Below, piece after piece: positions 11,746 through 23,079 of a stretch of 64,000 nucleotides of DNA. This DNA is from Chiridota heheva (lineage: Eukaryota > Echinodermata > Holothuroidea > Apodida > Chiridotidae). The DNA is taken from the NCBI GenBank assembly GCA_020152595.1, contig JAIGNY010000411.1, forward strand, positions 707,501-771,500, read 5' to 3'. Position 1 is the first letter of the stretch. Every line of letters starts with the position of its first letter. The translations under genes were made by a program, and so were the position numbers. The notes beneath the pieces were generated by a model. It was not told the DNA's origin and did not search any database. It saw only the letters and a list, made by a program, of their open reading frames with translations.

Positions 11746-14700
11746 GATTTTTAAACCAAAATGCAACTTCTTACTCAAACATGTATAAAAATGTATCCTA
11801 CTTGAATATTTTCACCACACAAAGCTTACCTACGGAATTCCGCCAGGGAGAGGGGCTCACCGAGGTGTAGCCAGGGCTTTGGTGTTGGACACCCCCTTAG
11901 ACATCAAAAAAAAGGTGCTAGATGTAGAAAGAAGGACCAGAAAGAAAAGGTCTTAAGTTTTGTTGAGGTCGTGGTAAAGGTTGCAGTGTTTTTTTTAGAT
12001 TTTTTAGACTTCGCAACAAATTCTTATTCTTTTTTTTTTTCGCTTTTTATAGTTGCTCATTGTTGGTGGTGGGTGAACTATTTTTCTCTTACAAAGGTAT
12101 ATTATTCTTGAAAAGCATACCTGGGCATACCAAAAACATACCTGGGCCTGCTCTAGTCATGGTTTCAAAAAGCATCCTAGTCCGACTCGGGGTGGAGGAG
12201 GGGAGTGGCGTGGGATGATGGTGGATGGACTGGACTCTTTTTTTATTATACTATTGCTTTGCCTCCAGAAGTTGTTTGACTTATAATACTGACATACAGC
12301 ATTTGTTCAGAGGTGCCTTTCTCTCACCCCGGCAAATGTTTTCTGGCGCCACGCCCTTCGTAGCTCATGCTCCTCTTAAGTGCTATTAGTTTCGCCGTCG
12401 TCTCGATGACACGGAGGTGTACAATGCCAATTTCTGGCGGAGGTAGTCTGCGAATGCCTAAACGGGGCGCTATTTCTTAAATGTCTTTTAACAGATACAA
12501 GAGTGTTCTAAAAACGCAACTTCAAATGAAATTTAATTGAAGTTTGATTATAATTCTACCGACTTATTTGCATACATATACGAGAGGATTACATGAGATA
12601 GTGTTGAGGACTAGTTGCTAACTCTTCAAACGCACGGTTCATAAATTTGAATTTGATACAACAATCAAAACATGTCTCACATATTTTGATATAATTCTCG
12701 TGTGTAGTAGTTCCTTGGCGGGGCGGGGGGCTGGGCGGGGCTGGGCTTGACGGGAGCGGTCGGGACGGGGGGGCGGGCGGGACGGGACGGGGTGGGGATG
12801 GTCGTGTCGGGCGGGGATGGACGGGGCAAGGCGGACTGGGCGGGGAGGGGTGGGGCGGGGGTAAAGTTAGAAAGGAACCAAAGAGATTAATAATTTACCA
12901 ATTCACTGATTTTGCATTTCCGTCTTTCAGATCAGTCGTTTAAAAAGTGCGTGCCCCTGCTCCGCGGCCCGTGCTGTTAACAATAACAACTTAGAAATAA
13001 TTATCTACACTTAGACGGCTAGGCCTATCCATTCTTATTTTCTCCGGCTTTCAAAGAATTAACCTTTTCAGGTTTCCAAATAGGCCATGCCCACCATAGC
13101 AACGCGGTAACTATGTGGGGCAAAGCAACGCGGTAACTATGTGAGGCCAACAAACCTCAAATCCGCAATCGTGCATTACCAATGTGTTGACATTTAGATG
13201 TTCACGAGGCCTGCCGCAAGCTTTTGTTCATTTATGGCAATTCTCTGGATTTTTAGAGTTTTTAGTAAAAGGGATAACAAAATTAAGTTTGCTGTTCTGG
13301 GTAACAGCAATCAGATTTGCAAAGCCCGCAGCAGGCCCGTAAGCGCAATTTTGCCGTCACTCGGTCTGTGTGTGCAGAAATTTGTTTTGTGCAGTAAGTT
13401 GCATCGACTACATGAGCGCGCGCCGTTAGCAAGATGTACTGTACCAGTATCGCGTAGGATGTTTGCCCTCTTAGTTACGCAGATTTTGTTGCTACGCAAA
13501 TTCGTGCGGTGATGGTTAAAACAAGCTGCCAATCATTAAACCCAGAAAGGTTCATTGCCATAGGCCCTTTCGCTTGCAAATTATCATATTTACAAGAAAT
13601 ACCACTTTATGCAGTTGCGGGAGTTAAGCAACTAATGACTTGCTTGCATACGTAATAAAATCAGAAACTTATTACGTGTGTACCATCTATGTACCTTCGC
13701 AAGTGTAGGCCTATCCTATTTTTCATATTATAAGGATGATTATGCGGTGTTTAAATATCTCTGCATCAACTGAAAACAAAATTGTTTTTTGTGCTATACC
13801 ATTTAGTATATCATTTGAAAAGTATGTTCTTCGCGAACATGAGCTTACGTGCCTTTTGCAGTAAACTGACTAACTTGCAATTGGCTTGACCAAATTTAAT
13901 ATTGAAATATTGTTTCGTTTGACATGTTGGACTGTTTGATGTGATACACCATTACAGATCTCATCAAAATCTTTTAGATTGAAGTTCAATTTGAATGCCC
14001 TTCTGACACGTGACTGGCATGTAACCTCCAAAGTAGATTCTGACATGCACAATAAATTTTCTCTACAAACTCTCTATTTTGTATTGATTTAATTTAATGG
14101 ATGTTTTTTTTTTTTTTTTCTTCTTTTGAAAGCAGCATAGGCCGAAATTTTTATCATTTTTGCTCCATGAAGCCAAAAATGTTAGTGTCACTCGGAAAAA
14201 GTATCGAGATAGCCAATTACATCCGAATATATACATTTGAAAGGGCATACCGCTGAATCATAACCAGAATAAACCTCTGGAAAAAGATATCAACTGACAG
14301 CGGATAACTGATTATCCTTCAAGCGTCAAGAATTATAATCTACGTCAAATATAAGGAAATATATTAGCTGATTACAGCGCAAGGAAAAGACGTTATCACA
14401 GATAAAGCTGATTACAGCAGCAATTAGGAAAATAATTTGTATTTTATTTATGTTGGCGTTTCATGCCTCAAATGGAACAGTGGAGACTAGCTCCTTCTCT
14501 TCCTGTCAGTCTGGTGTGAAGCCGATTACGGAAAATTGCGCACTGTTGAGTAATAAACCTATACTTAAAGGCTACCGTGACACACGGCAACTTAACACAA
14601 AGGGCCTTCAAGACAAGAGTCTGAATAACCTAAGAAGTTGTGCTAAATATCTATCACGCCACTAGGCTAATATGTGACTTTATACCCAAGAATTATCTAA

Positions 14701-15184
14701 TGTATTTAGATCGCGCGAGAATGAGCAAGCCTTAGAAAGGCTGGATCTGCATTGATAGCTCTGTAAAATACACGTTATGCAGAAGAGATGCAGTGGGCTG
14801 GTGGGCGGGTACGTCCAGTTGTCTTGCTGCACCCATGTCAGTAGTTACTGACCATAATTTTATCATTATTCACAATAGTTACTGATAATGCAATTCAAAT
14901 CGGGTGTCTTGCTGTTCAACAGCACAATGTGCAGATGAATAACCAGATAACTAGCCTCTTCAACACTATCTCACGGAATTCTCGAGCGAGTAGACTATAT
15001 TTATGCAAATGAGGTAGAATTATGACTTTAATAGTCTTTGAATTTTGAAAATATAATGTGTGGTTTTAGTGATAAGGGGTAATAGGGAGATAAATAAGAT
15101 TTGTGTGCGGTGGAGGGGGGGGGGAGGGGGAAGGCATTGGACCCGTCCCTATGGGACATGTACAAATCAGTAAAACTGAAGAAA
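11746..15184. other. spacer of the foldback structure; no gene recognised
   Basis: 3.4 kb between the inverted arms. It contains a G-rich tract (12715-12860) and poly-A/T runs. A 104-codon open frame at 13198-13512 has no recognisable domain. I found no transposase or polymerase motif. Confidence 0.5.
12715..12860 (+). repeat. G-rich (GGGGCGGGRC)n tract
   Basis: Repeated GGGG runs separated by 1-3 bases on the plus strand, with G-quadruplex-forming potential. It lies in the spacer of the foldback structure. Confidence 0.85.
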
Positions 15185-16685
15185 AAACGTAACCAAAACC
15201 AAAAGGTTATGTGGTTGCGTTTTTTCATAAGCTGATTGATTTGCAAAATTTGTATTAACTGTTATGTCATTGCATATCATGAAATATTTATTTCAGGATA
15301 CGAATTGATAAGCCACATCCACCATGCAGATCAATATTAATGTTGACAACATTAACATTTGCACAATATTTAACAACATTATCATAGCAAGTATGACTGT
15401 ATGATGCAAAAACGGTTGCTCTTTTATCCTATTTCAAGAATCTGTCAGTAAGCCCCGCCTACTCGTTATCACTACCACAACATTAGAAAATGTTGTATAC
15501 GACATATGGCATAAATCGATATACCAATCATGAGATACAGTATGGTGTTTACATCCTTTAGCACTTTCACATTAAGCCACGCCTACCATGTATATTAATG
15601 ACATTTGTTGATAATATAAGCATGTGCACAATAACCAACAATATCATACATGCCGAATATGACGCAAAAGGGACATACACTTGCTTATTTACCACGCTGT
15701 CAAAGTTTTCATTCAAGCCCCGTCCACTTATTAATACGCATGGAATCACTACCAGCAACAGTAGGGCACATCTGCAGACCATGAATTATCTGTGTACCAC
15801 ACATAACGTGAATCCAGTTCATAGTTTTTGAGATATTCTGTTTACAAGCTTGTTGTTTACAAAATCATATTAAGCCCGTCCACTATGCTTATTACTGAAA
15901 TTCGACATTTTTGCATCACGAACATGTACACACCAGCTAACATCATAATTATAGCAAATATGAAACAAAACAGACATGTGATTGTCAAAATAAGATTATT
16001 TTAAAATTTATATATGAAGCCCTGCCTACTCTTTAATATGCATGATATCAAGACCAAAGATAATAGGGCATATCTACAGACCATGAGCTATATGTGAAGC
16101 AAACATGGCGTGAACCCAGTTCATAGTTTTGGAGATGTCGTGCTTACAAGCTTTTTGTTTACAAGATCATATTAAGCCCCGCCCACTACGCATATCAATA
16201 AAAGTCACCGTTTTTATGCAGTGAAAATTTACACAGCAGCTAACATCATTTTTATTACAAATATAAAAACAAAACAGACATGTGATTGTTAAAATAAAAG
16301 CTTTTCAAGATTTTTATATTAAGCCCCGCCTACTCATCAATATGCATGACATCACAATCAACAACAATGGGGCACATCTACGGACAATGGGCTATCGGTG
16401 TACCACACATGAATCCGGTGTATCGTTCTTGAGATCTCGTGTTTACAAGTTCTTTTCAACAAAATCATATTAAGCCCCGCCTACTATGAATATTTATAAT
16501 TTTCAACATTTTTACATCATGAACATGTACACACCAGCTAACATCATAATTATAGCAATTATGAAAGAAAACAAAACATGTTGTTGTTACATTATTAACA
16601 TTTCAAGATTTTGATATTAAGCCTCGCCTACTCATTAATATGCATGACACCACCATAGGGCACATTTACGGACCATGGGCTATCT
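15185..16685 (-). repeat. right arm of the large inverted repeat, ~300 bp tandem units
   Basis: Reverse-complement counterpart of 10540-11745. AAGCCCCGCCTAC-like boxes recur about every 300 bp (near 15445, 15580, 15718, 15870, 16175, 16325, 16475, 16620). Inner-edge match: ACCAAAAGGTTATGTGG against the AACCTTTTGGTT region near 11720. The outer edge stops at 16685, where a G/C minisatellite begins. Confidence 0.9.
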
Positions 16686-16688
16686 GTA

Positions 16689-17335
16689 TTTGCCTCCCGT
16701 CCCCCTTAACTCCCGTCCCCCTTGCCTCCCGTCACCGTTTGCCTCCGTCACCGCTTGCCTCCGTCAACCCTTGCCTCCCGTCCCCTTGCCTCCCGCTCAC
16801 TTGCCTCCCGACCCCTTTGCCTCCCGTCCCCTTAGCCTCCTGACCCCTTTGCCTCCGTCCCTCTTTGCCTCCGTCCCTCTTTGCCTCCCGTCTCCTTTGC
16901 ACCGTCCCCTTTGCCTCCCGTCCCCTTTGCATCCCGTCCACATTTGCGTCCCGTCACCGTTGCCTCCCGTCCCATTTGCCTCCCGTCCCCTTTTCCTCCC
17001 GGCTTGTTGTTTCCCGTCGTCCCTTGCCTCCCGCCAGCCCTTGCTTCCGTCCCCTTGCCTCCCGTCCCTTGCTTTCCGTCCCCTTTGCCTCCCGTCCCCT
17101 TGCCTCCCGTCCTCCTTTGCCTCCCGTCTCCCTTAGCCTCCCGTCCACCTTTACCTCCCGTCCCCCCTTTGCCTCCCGTCTCCTCTTTGCCTCTCGTCCC
17201 CCTTTGTCTCCCGTCCACATTTGCGTCCCGTCACCCTTTGCGTCCCGTCTCACTTGCCTCCCGTCCCCCTTTGCCTCCCGTCCGGTTGCTTCCCGTCACC
17301 TCTTGCCTCCCGCCAGCCCTTGCTTCCCGACGTAA
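16689..17335. repeat. minisatellite, unit TTTGCCTCCCGTCCCC (~16 bp)
   Basis: About 40 units with substitutions and 1-2 nt indels. On the minus strand it is G-rich (GGGGACGGGAGGCAAA). It opens five overlapping spurious ORFs, P/S-rich on one strand and G/K-rich on the other. Confidence 0.95.
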
Positions 17336-18539
17336 TGAGTGGCGTCTTTCATGACGCTATGACATAATATGACACAATAATTTTACATCCGTCATAGCTG
17401 CTTCTGCTAAACCTCCAATCGAATAAAAACTACCCCGTGCGGAATCCATTGTCTTCCGAGATAAACTGAGCACATGATGTAATAGCCTCACTACTTTACT
17501 TCCACAGTGGCATGCATTCTTCATTTTTCTAAAACTGGATCATGGGCTATCAGTCTGAAAGCTCCAATGCATTTAGATTCAAGCCCATGCCGTTTTGAGC
17601 AACATGCGTTGAATTTGTTTGTCCCAGCCCCACTGCGTAAGGTCCATACCACCATTCTTGCCTATCCACACCATGTATGAAGTTTTGTAGGGAGTTTTTC
17701 GGGTGTCACAAAAATCTTTGTTGTGACTTTCTTGCACAAGAAACTGTGTATACTGATGCTTCTTCACTTTCTTTGGTAATTATGAAAAGAGATTCAATGA
17801 AATGGTAAATGTTCAAGACCAAGGCTTGGATCAAACAGATTTACACCCATACTCAAAAGTTATCAATCTTTGAATGAGTCACTAAGGTAGAAATTGGACA
17901 AATGGATGATAACGTGCATGAATGTCGTGCGTCTCTAGCAGGGAGAGACAGACTCTTTTAGTAACAGAGATAGCCAGCAGTGAGGGCCTAATTGGGAGTG
18001 ATGACCCCTAAAATGCTACAGCAACATACTAGATACGTCACAACAGCCATTTGACAAGATATAGTCAGTTGTTATTTCAGTTAATGGAAGCTGAAGAAAA
18101 TGACTAAAAATGATGATAATTATAACTGTTTGAAAGTTGAAAAAAACATTATGACTTTATGACGTCATCAATGACGTTATTCATTATGACTTCTTTACGC
18201 CATCAATATCATTAAGATGTCACCATACTCTCATTATGATAGTTATATGATAATTAAGACGTTCTTTTTCATCCTTGTGGTAAGTAATTTGAATGATTAT
18301 GTCATTACGTCATGAAAGGCGCCATTACATGTACGTCATGAATTAGGTCATCGTCACGTGGGACACTTTTGTCAGTGCTAAGCAATATTACTTTACTAAG
18401 ATATCAATGTCTACAGATAAGTTTCGCACTTGGTGGCTAAAAACTGTAAAATGTAACCTCCGTGTGTAGATATTAGCCATTTTTAACATTGGCGGCCATC
18501 TTTAGATGATATCATAACTAAACTGTTTGCGGCGCTCCG
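17336..18539. other. no gene seen; cluster of TGACGTCA-like sites at 18155-18360
   Basis: No conserved frame. 18155-18360 contains TGACGTCATCAATGACG and several ACGTCA motifs plus CACGTGGG. These match CRE/E-box consensus but could equally be a degenerate short tandem repeat. Confidence 0.4.
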
Positions 18540-18840
18540 ATTTCGGAAATGGGATGGGGATGGGGAAGGGGAGGGATGAAGGGAAGGGGAGGGATGGGGA
18601 AGGGGAGGGGGGAAGGGGAGGGATGGGGAATTTTAAATACCTTTTATAAATTTTTTGAGCAATAAAAGGGATGGGGAAGGGAGGATGGGGAAGGGAGGGA
18701 TGGGGAGGCGCGAAAATCCTATGACAGAGGAGGGATGTTACTTTGGGAATGAGGGAGGGAACATTTTTGGGGAGGAAAGATTTAAAAATCTTCAAACAAC
18801 AAATTTAGTCAACAAGTGGAGGGATGAAAGGGGGGAATAA
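18540..18840 (+). repeat. polypurine tract (GGGGAAGGGAGGGAT)n
   Basis: Strong strand asymmetry, G/A on the plus strand, broken by a short AT insert near 18635-18665. Confidence 0.9.
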
Positions 18841-18874
18841 CGGCGCGGAAGAATTTTAACAATGTCAACAATGT

Positions 18875-19005
18875 CAAACTAATCCTAAAGCCTAATCCTA
18901 AAACCTAATCCTAAACCCTAATCCTAATCCTAAAACCTAAAAAACCTAATCCTACAACCTAATCCTACAACCTAATCCACAACCTAATCTTAAGCCTATC
19001 CTTAA
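18875..19005. repeat. degenerate telomere-like tract (CCTAAT/CCTAAA)n
   Basis: Roughly 18 units such as AATCCTAAACCCTAATCC, with one exact CCCTAA. It resembles a decayed interstitial (TTAGGG)n tract, or an independent 6-12 bp satellite. Confidence 0.7.
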
Positions 19006-19019
19006 AAAAGGGATCTACA

Positions 19020-19465
19020 TTAATTACGGGAGGGATGGGGAGGGATGAAAAGTAAAAGGGGAGGGGAGGGGAAGAAAATAGGGAGGGGAAAGGGGAGGGA
19101 AATTTTTTGGAGGGTGCAAAATTGTAATGTATGAACAAGGAATTGGGAGAGGGGAAGGGAACTGAGGCAAATAGTCCCATAAAAATCGATTACAAATTGG
19201 GGAAGGGGACCTCAGAATGGGACAATGGGGAAGGGGAGGGGAAGGGGAGGGGAAGGGGGCTATTGGAAAGGAACAATGTTGGTAAAATGAGTGGAAAATA
19301 TTAATACTTGCTTTCCATGTCTCTGGAGTGAAATATTTTGGGAAGGGGAGGGGAAGGAGGGGGTGGGGATGCAAACTTTCCGGGAAGGTGGAGTTTTTGG
19401 AAGGGGGATGTGGGGTTTTAAGGGGAGGAGGGGAAGGGAGGGAAGCTTCATTATTTCACTGGGAG
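19020..19465 (+). repeat. polypurine tract (GGGGAGGGGAA)n
   Basis: Same class as 18540-18840, interrupted by AT-rich pieces. All predicted P/S-rich ORFs on the minus strand come from it. Confidence 0.85.
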
Positions 19466-19779
19466 GGGATCACTATACTTCTGTACTAAATGAGCAGAAC
19501 ATTCACTCAGACATTCTGAAAAACAAAATGGGTGGCAAACACAAGGGTTCTTAGGCCGAAATAAAGAATAAAGCACATATTCTTTTTTCTACTTAAGATA
19601 GCACGGTCCGATAGGAGTTAATGCCTTTTATTCCATTGTCCAGAATTATCAAAACAATTGAATGTCTGTTTTTCGACAAATACCATAACTTCCCTGCATA
19701 AAACTAGTTTTCCATTGACATTTACGATGCTTTTACTGAATGACAAAATTGATAAATAATTGAAGAAAAAAACTTCTTC

Positions 19780-20010
19780 AAAATTTCCCGAAAATGAAGG
19801 AAATTTCCTGAAAATTGAAGCAAATCTCATGAAAATATAGGAAAGTTTACAAAAACTGAAGAAGATTTGCCAAAAAGTGAACAAAACTGATAATTAAAAA
19901 AAGAAATAGAAGTAAATGTCTTGATAATTTTCCGAAAATGAATTAAATTTCACGAAAATTGAAGCAAATTTCATGAAAATGAAAGGAAATTTCCGATAAA
20001 TGGAAGATTT
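19780..20010. repeat. GGAAATTTCC-unit array
   Basis: Units of the type TTTCCCGAAAATGAAGGAAA and TTTCATGAAAATTGAAGCAAA. It is followed by the polypurine tract and by ATTCCTATGCCACTGCG at 20472, which matches the right TIR of the element at 29086-29803. The array and tract may therefore belong to one transposon copy. Confidence 0.75.
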
Positions 20011-20079
20011 CCGGAAGAAAGGATGCCATGGAATGTGACTCTTGGGTGGCCAAAATTGTAATAGCTCCCCAGGGGGGAG

Positions 20080-20455
20080 GGAGGGGAAGGAGGATGGAAG
20101 AAGGAGAGGGGAGGGATGGGGAAAGGAAGGGGAGGGGAAGGGGGGGGGTAGGGAGGGGAAATGGAGGGGAAGGGAGGGGGGAAGGGAAGGGAGGGGAAGG
20201 GAGGGGAAATGGAGGGGGGAGGGGAGGGGAGGGGGAGGGGAAGGGGAGGGGTAGGGAGGGGAAATGGAGGGGAAGGAGGGGAAGGGAGGGGAAGGGAGGG
20301 GAAATAGGGGAAGGAGAGAGGAGGGGAGGGGAAGGGAATGGGGAGGGGAAGGGAATGGGGAGGGGAGGGGGGGAGGGGGGGGAGGGGGAAAGGGGGGGGG
20401 AGGAGGGTATGGGAAGGGGAGGGAGGGGAGGGGAAGGGGAGGGGAAAGGGGACCT
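20080..20455 (+). repeat. polypurine minisatellite (GGGGAAGGGAGGGGAAATGGA)
   Basis: About 375 bp of almost pure G/A, with runs of up to 9 G. It creates 172-codon spurious ORFs on both strands. Confidence 0.95.
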
Positions 20456-20849
20456 CGCCATTGGCTCGTCCGATTCCTATGCCACTGCGTGCACGTTGCC
20501 TATGTCAGTTAAGAATTTAAAACGACGTTGTATTGTAGTAATTTAACCAAATATTTTGCCAACATTATTCACGTTTCAGTTCTCGTGGCTTTCACATCTT
20601 TTAGAAATAATTACGGCCTGATCAGATCGGAACACGTTCCCCGACCTCTGCGGCCCATGTACAGGCCTATACCTGTCCTGAATATAAAAGTATATACAGA
20701 TATATGGCTAGAAGACTATTTAAATCTGAAAAGAACAGTTTGTGAATGAAAGAAAATATAGGATTTTACTATGATTAAAGTCTTCAACCTTTGGATCATT
20801 TAACTCGTAAACTTTTTTTTTTTTATAAAAACACTGTTCACATTGTAAT

Positions 20850-21159
20850 CAGGGCTGATTTCTAACCAAATTAACAAGGGGGAGGGGGGACGGGGTGGGT
20901 GGCTCACAAAGAGAGTAATCGGATAATCCTACCTATAGCTATCGAGTTCTTAGAATTAGTTTGATTCATAAAACTTGTAGAATATGGTATCATTGCCTTT
21001 GTGATATTTCATTTTGGTTATTTTACAAATTTCAAAAAAAAAAAAAAAAAAAAAATCAGTCAATTTCGGATGGGGGTGGTTGTTGCTGATCCCTTCAAAG
21101 TTAGGTCAATTTTTAACAAGGGGAGCTGAGTCCCCCTGAGCCCCCTAGAAATCATCCTG
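20850..21159. mobile_element. hAT-like MITE, 310 bp, with 8 bp target-site duplication
   Basis: The left end CAGGGCTGATTTCTA and the inverted right end TAGAAATCATCCTG form a ~14 bp TIR. Flanks ATTGTAAT (20842-20849) and ATTGTTAT (21160-21167) match at 7 of 8 bases, and an 8 bp duplication is the hAT superfamily hallmark. The inside has a G-rich subterminal part and a poly-A run, with no coding capacity. Confidence 0.8.
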
Positions 21160-21167
21160 ATTGTTAT

Positions 21168-21950
21168 ACTCTCTTATCCACATGCAGATATGTATTTTGA
21201 TAGGTTTTTATATTCTTATTATGTGAAAAGGCAACATTAGCTTAATTGTTTTTAAATTCTTTTATAATCATCAAGTAGCAAAAACATTCATAAAAATCGG
21301 TTAAACAAAATCTAAAACGGGGTCCATGCAGGGAAAATTTTACGAAGTGGACCCGGGCCATTGCCATAGACTGACAACTGACATGTCCGTAATCTGCCGT
21401 AATCTTCTTTGTAAAATTCAAAAAGTGTCCATTTATAGAGAGATAAAAACTTTTATCAAATATCAAGATATTAAAAAGAAATAAATGACACTAACATCAT
21501 TTACTTTGTGTAAGCAAGACTACCCAAATTTCACATGGGAATTTGGGGTTATGGGGAAAGTTAATTGTGGGCAGCAACTGAGCAACTGGAGACTGTAGGT
21601 GTCGGCTGTGCAGTGTAAATTGGGGTTATCTTTGTACCCGAATTTTGGTCCTAAATATTTTGATATAAACTTTTTGTGGTTGAAAATAAATTTTCAGACA
21701 TAAAAGTTTAAAAAAAATCGAGGGGGAGGGGGGTGTTCTAAAAGCTATACTTTTGTTGTACCGGTACATGCTTTAAAAGTAAAGTTCCCCTCTCCCCCAT
21801 CCCCTCGAGTCAAACATCTTTCGCCACACCTGGTACTGCCTGGTCGATACATTATACCCTCACAATATTTTATATTGAGGGGCCAGATTTGATTTTTGTC
21901 CCAAAAAACCTATGAAAATGTATAAAAGTCCAAACACTATTTGTTTAGGA
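21168..21950. other. no gene seen
   Basis: AT-rich with a G-rich patch at 21720-21735 and its C-rich counterpart near 21787-21806. No conserved frame. Confidence 0.4.
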
Positions 21951-21954
21951 GGAA

Positions 21955-22090
21955 GATTTCGTAAAATTATTGGAAATTTTGGGGAAAAAATGGCAACATT
22001 TCCGGAAAATTGAAGTAAATTGAGGGAAACTGATCGAAAATTAAAGCAAATTGAATGAAAATTAAGTAAGTTTCCCGAAAAATATATCCC
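21955..22090. repeat. GGAAATTTCC-unit array, short copy
   Basis: Contains the leader AATTATTGGAAATTTTGG...GGCAACATTTCC, followed by about four units. C-rich and G-rich patches flank it at 22188-22245. Confidence 0.7.
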
Positions 22091-22429
22091 TTTGGAATAA
22101 GAAAAGAAAGAAAAGATGCTAATATGAATCTGACTCTTAAAATTAAGTCGCCACTCCCCATTACTGGGAGCTAAAATGGTACGGTACCCCCCCAATAAAA
22201 TTTGGGGGATAAAATTATTGGGGAGCCTTGGCCCCTACTCCCCTGCAGAATTCGGATACAGATAAAACAATCCATTAGATGGCGTTAAACAAGGAATTAT
22301 AATTTTGCAGAACTGTTAGTGGACGCCATTTGGACGCCATTTGATTCTTCATTTTGTTCTGTAATTGGTAATCCGTTTTGGAAAGATGTATTCTATTAGT
22401 ATGTTTCTGGATACAATTATTTACTATTC

Positions 22430-23075
22430 GATTCAGATTTGATTTTAAGGCCAAGCCTTTGGAATAATTCGAAGATACAGATTGATAATAAACCAGTGTT
22501 TTATCGTCACTGGTTCTATAATGGTGTTCATGTTATTATAAATGTCAATGGTGATTTTCTTACATATTTTTTCCAACAAATATATTATGATACAAGACGA
22601 AACTCTGGCTTTGTCTCTACATAATTTTTATTAACAATGGGAGGGAAATTAAATTGCAAATCAGTCTACACTAGTTTTGCTCCAATTTTTGCGTTTGTGT
22701 AGCACATTTGTAAGTCTATTGAGAAATCATGTTGATCGTTGCGACATTTATTCTTTGATTGTTCACTGTTAAGTCCATTATGGATTCATTTTGACAAAAT
22801 TCCTTAAGAAAAGTAGCATTTGTTTCACATTAATGTCTACAGAGTTAATAATACTTGGTATTGATGGAGATAAGTTGCTAAATAGGATTATAATTTTAGT
22901 TAAGTATTACATTTTTTAGTCAAAATTAAAAGGTAAAACATCTTCAGTTGTTGGAATGTACAAATACTTAAAAGATTATTTCTTATTGCGTAAGGTTACC
23001 ATAAAGGAAAATATGTCTAATATGTGGGAAAAGTACTGGTCACCTTGGTTTGATTTGATCTGTAAGAATTCTTAG
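22430..23075 (+). pseudogene. 3' fragment of an L1-like LINE reverse-transcriptase ORF, broken
   Basis: The frame from 22433 reads LRPSLWNNSKIQIDNKPVFY then RHWFYNGVHVIINVNGDFLT, the tail of L1/Tx1-type ORF2 after the polymerase core (family pattern LWxNxxIxIxxKPVFYxxWxxxGI). After a stop near 22622, further homologous-looking pieces appear in shifted frames: a CRHLFFDC-like stretch (~22740), ILGIDGDKLLNRIIILVKYYIF (~22855) and MWEKYWSPWFDLI (~23020). Stops and frameshifts make it inactive. No polymerase core is present upstream. Confidence 0.75.
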
Positions 23076-23079
23076 AATG

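Noticed and set aside
11864-12357. Possible further hAT-like element (GTGTAGCCAGGGC ... TGGCGCCACGCC)
   Set aside because: The ends look TIR-like, but no convincing 8 bp duplication could be matched, so it is not called.
16675-17354. P/S-rich and G/K-rich ORFs of 99-157 codons on both strands
   Set aside because: Translation of the TTTGCCTCCCGTCCCC minisatellite in every frame.
19943-20546. 172-codon ORFs on both strands
   Set aside because: By-products of the polypurine tract: poly P/S/L on one strand and G/E/R on the other.
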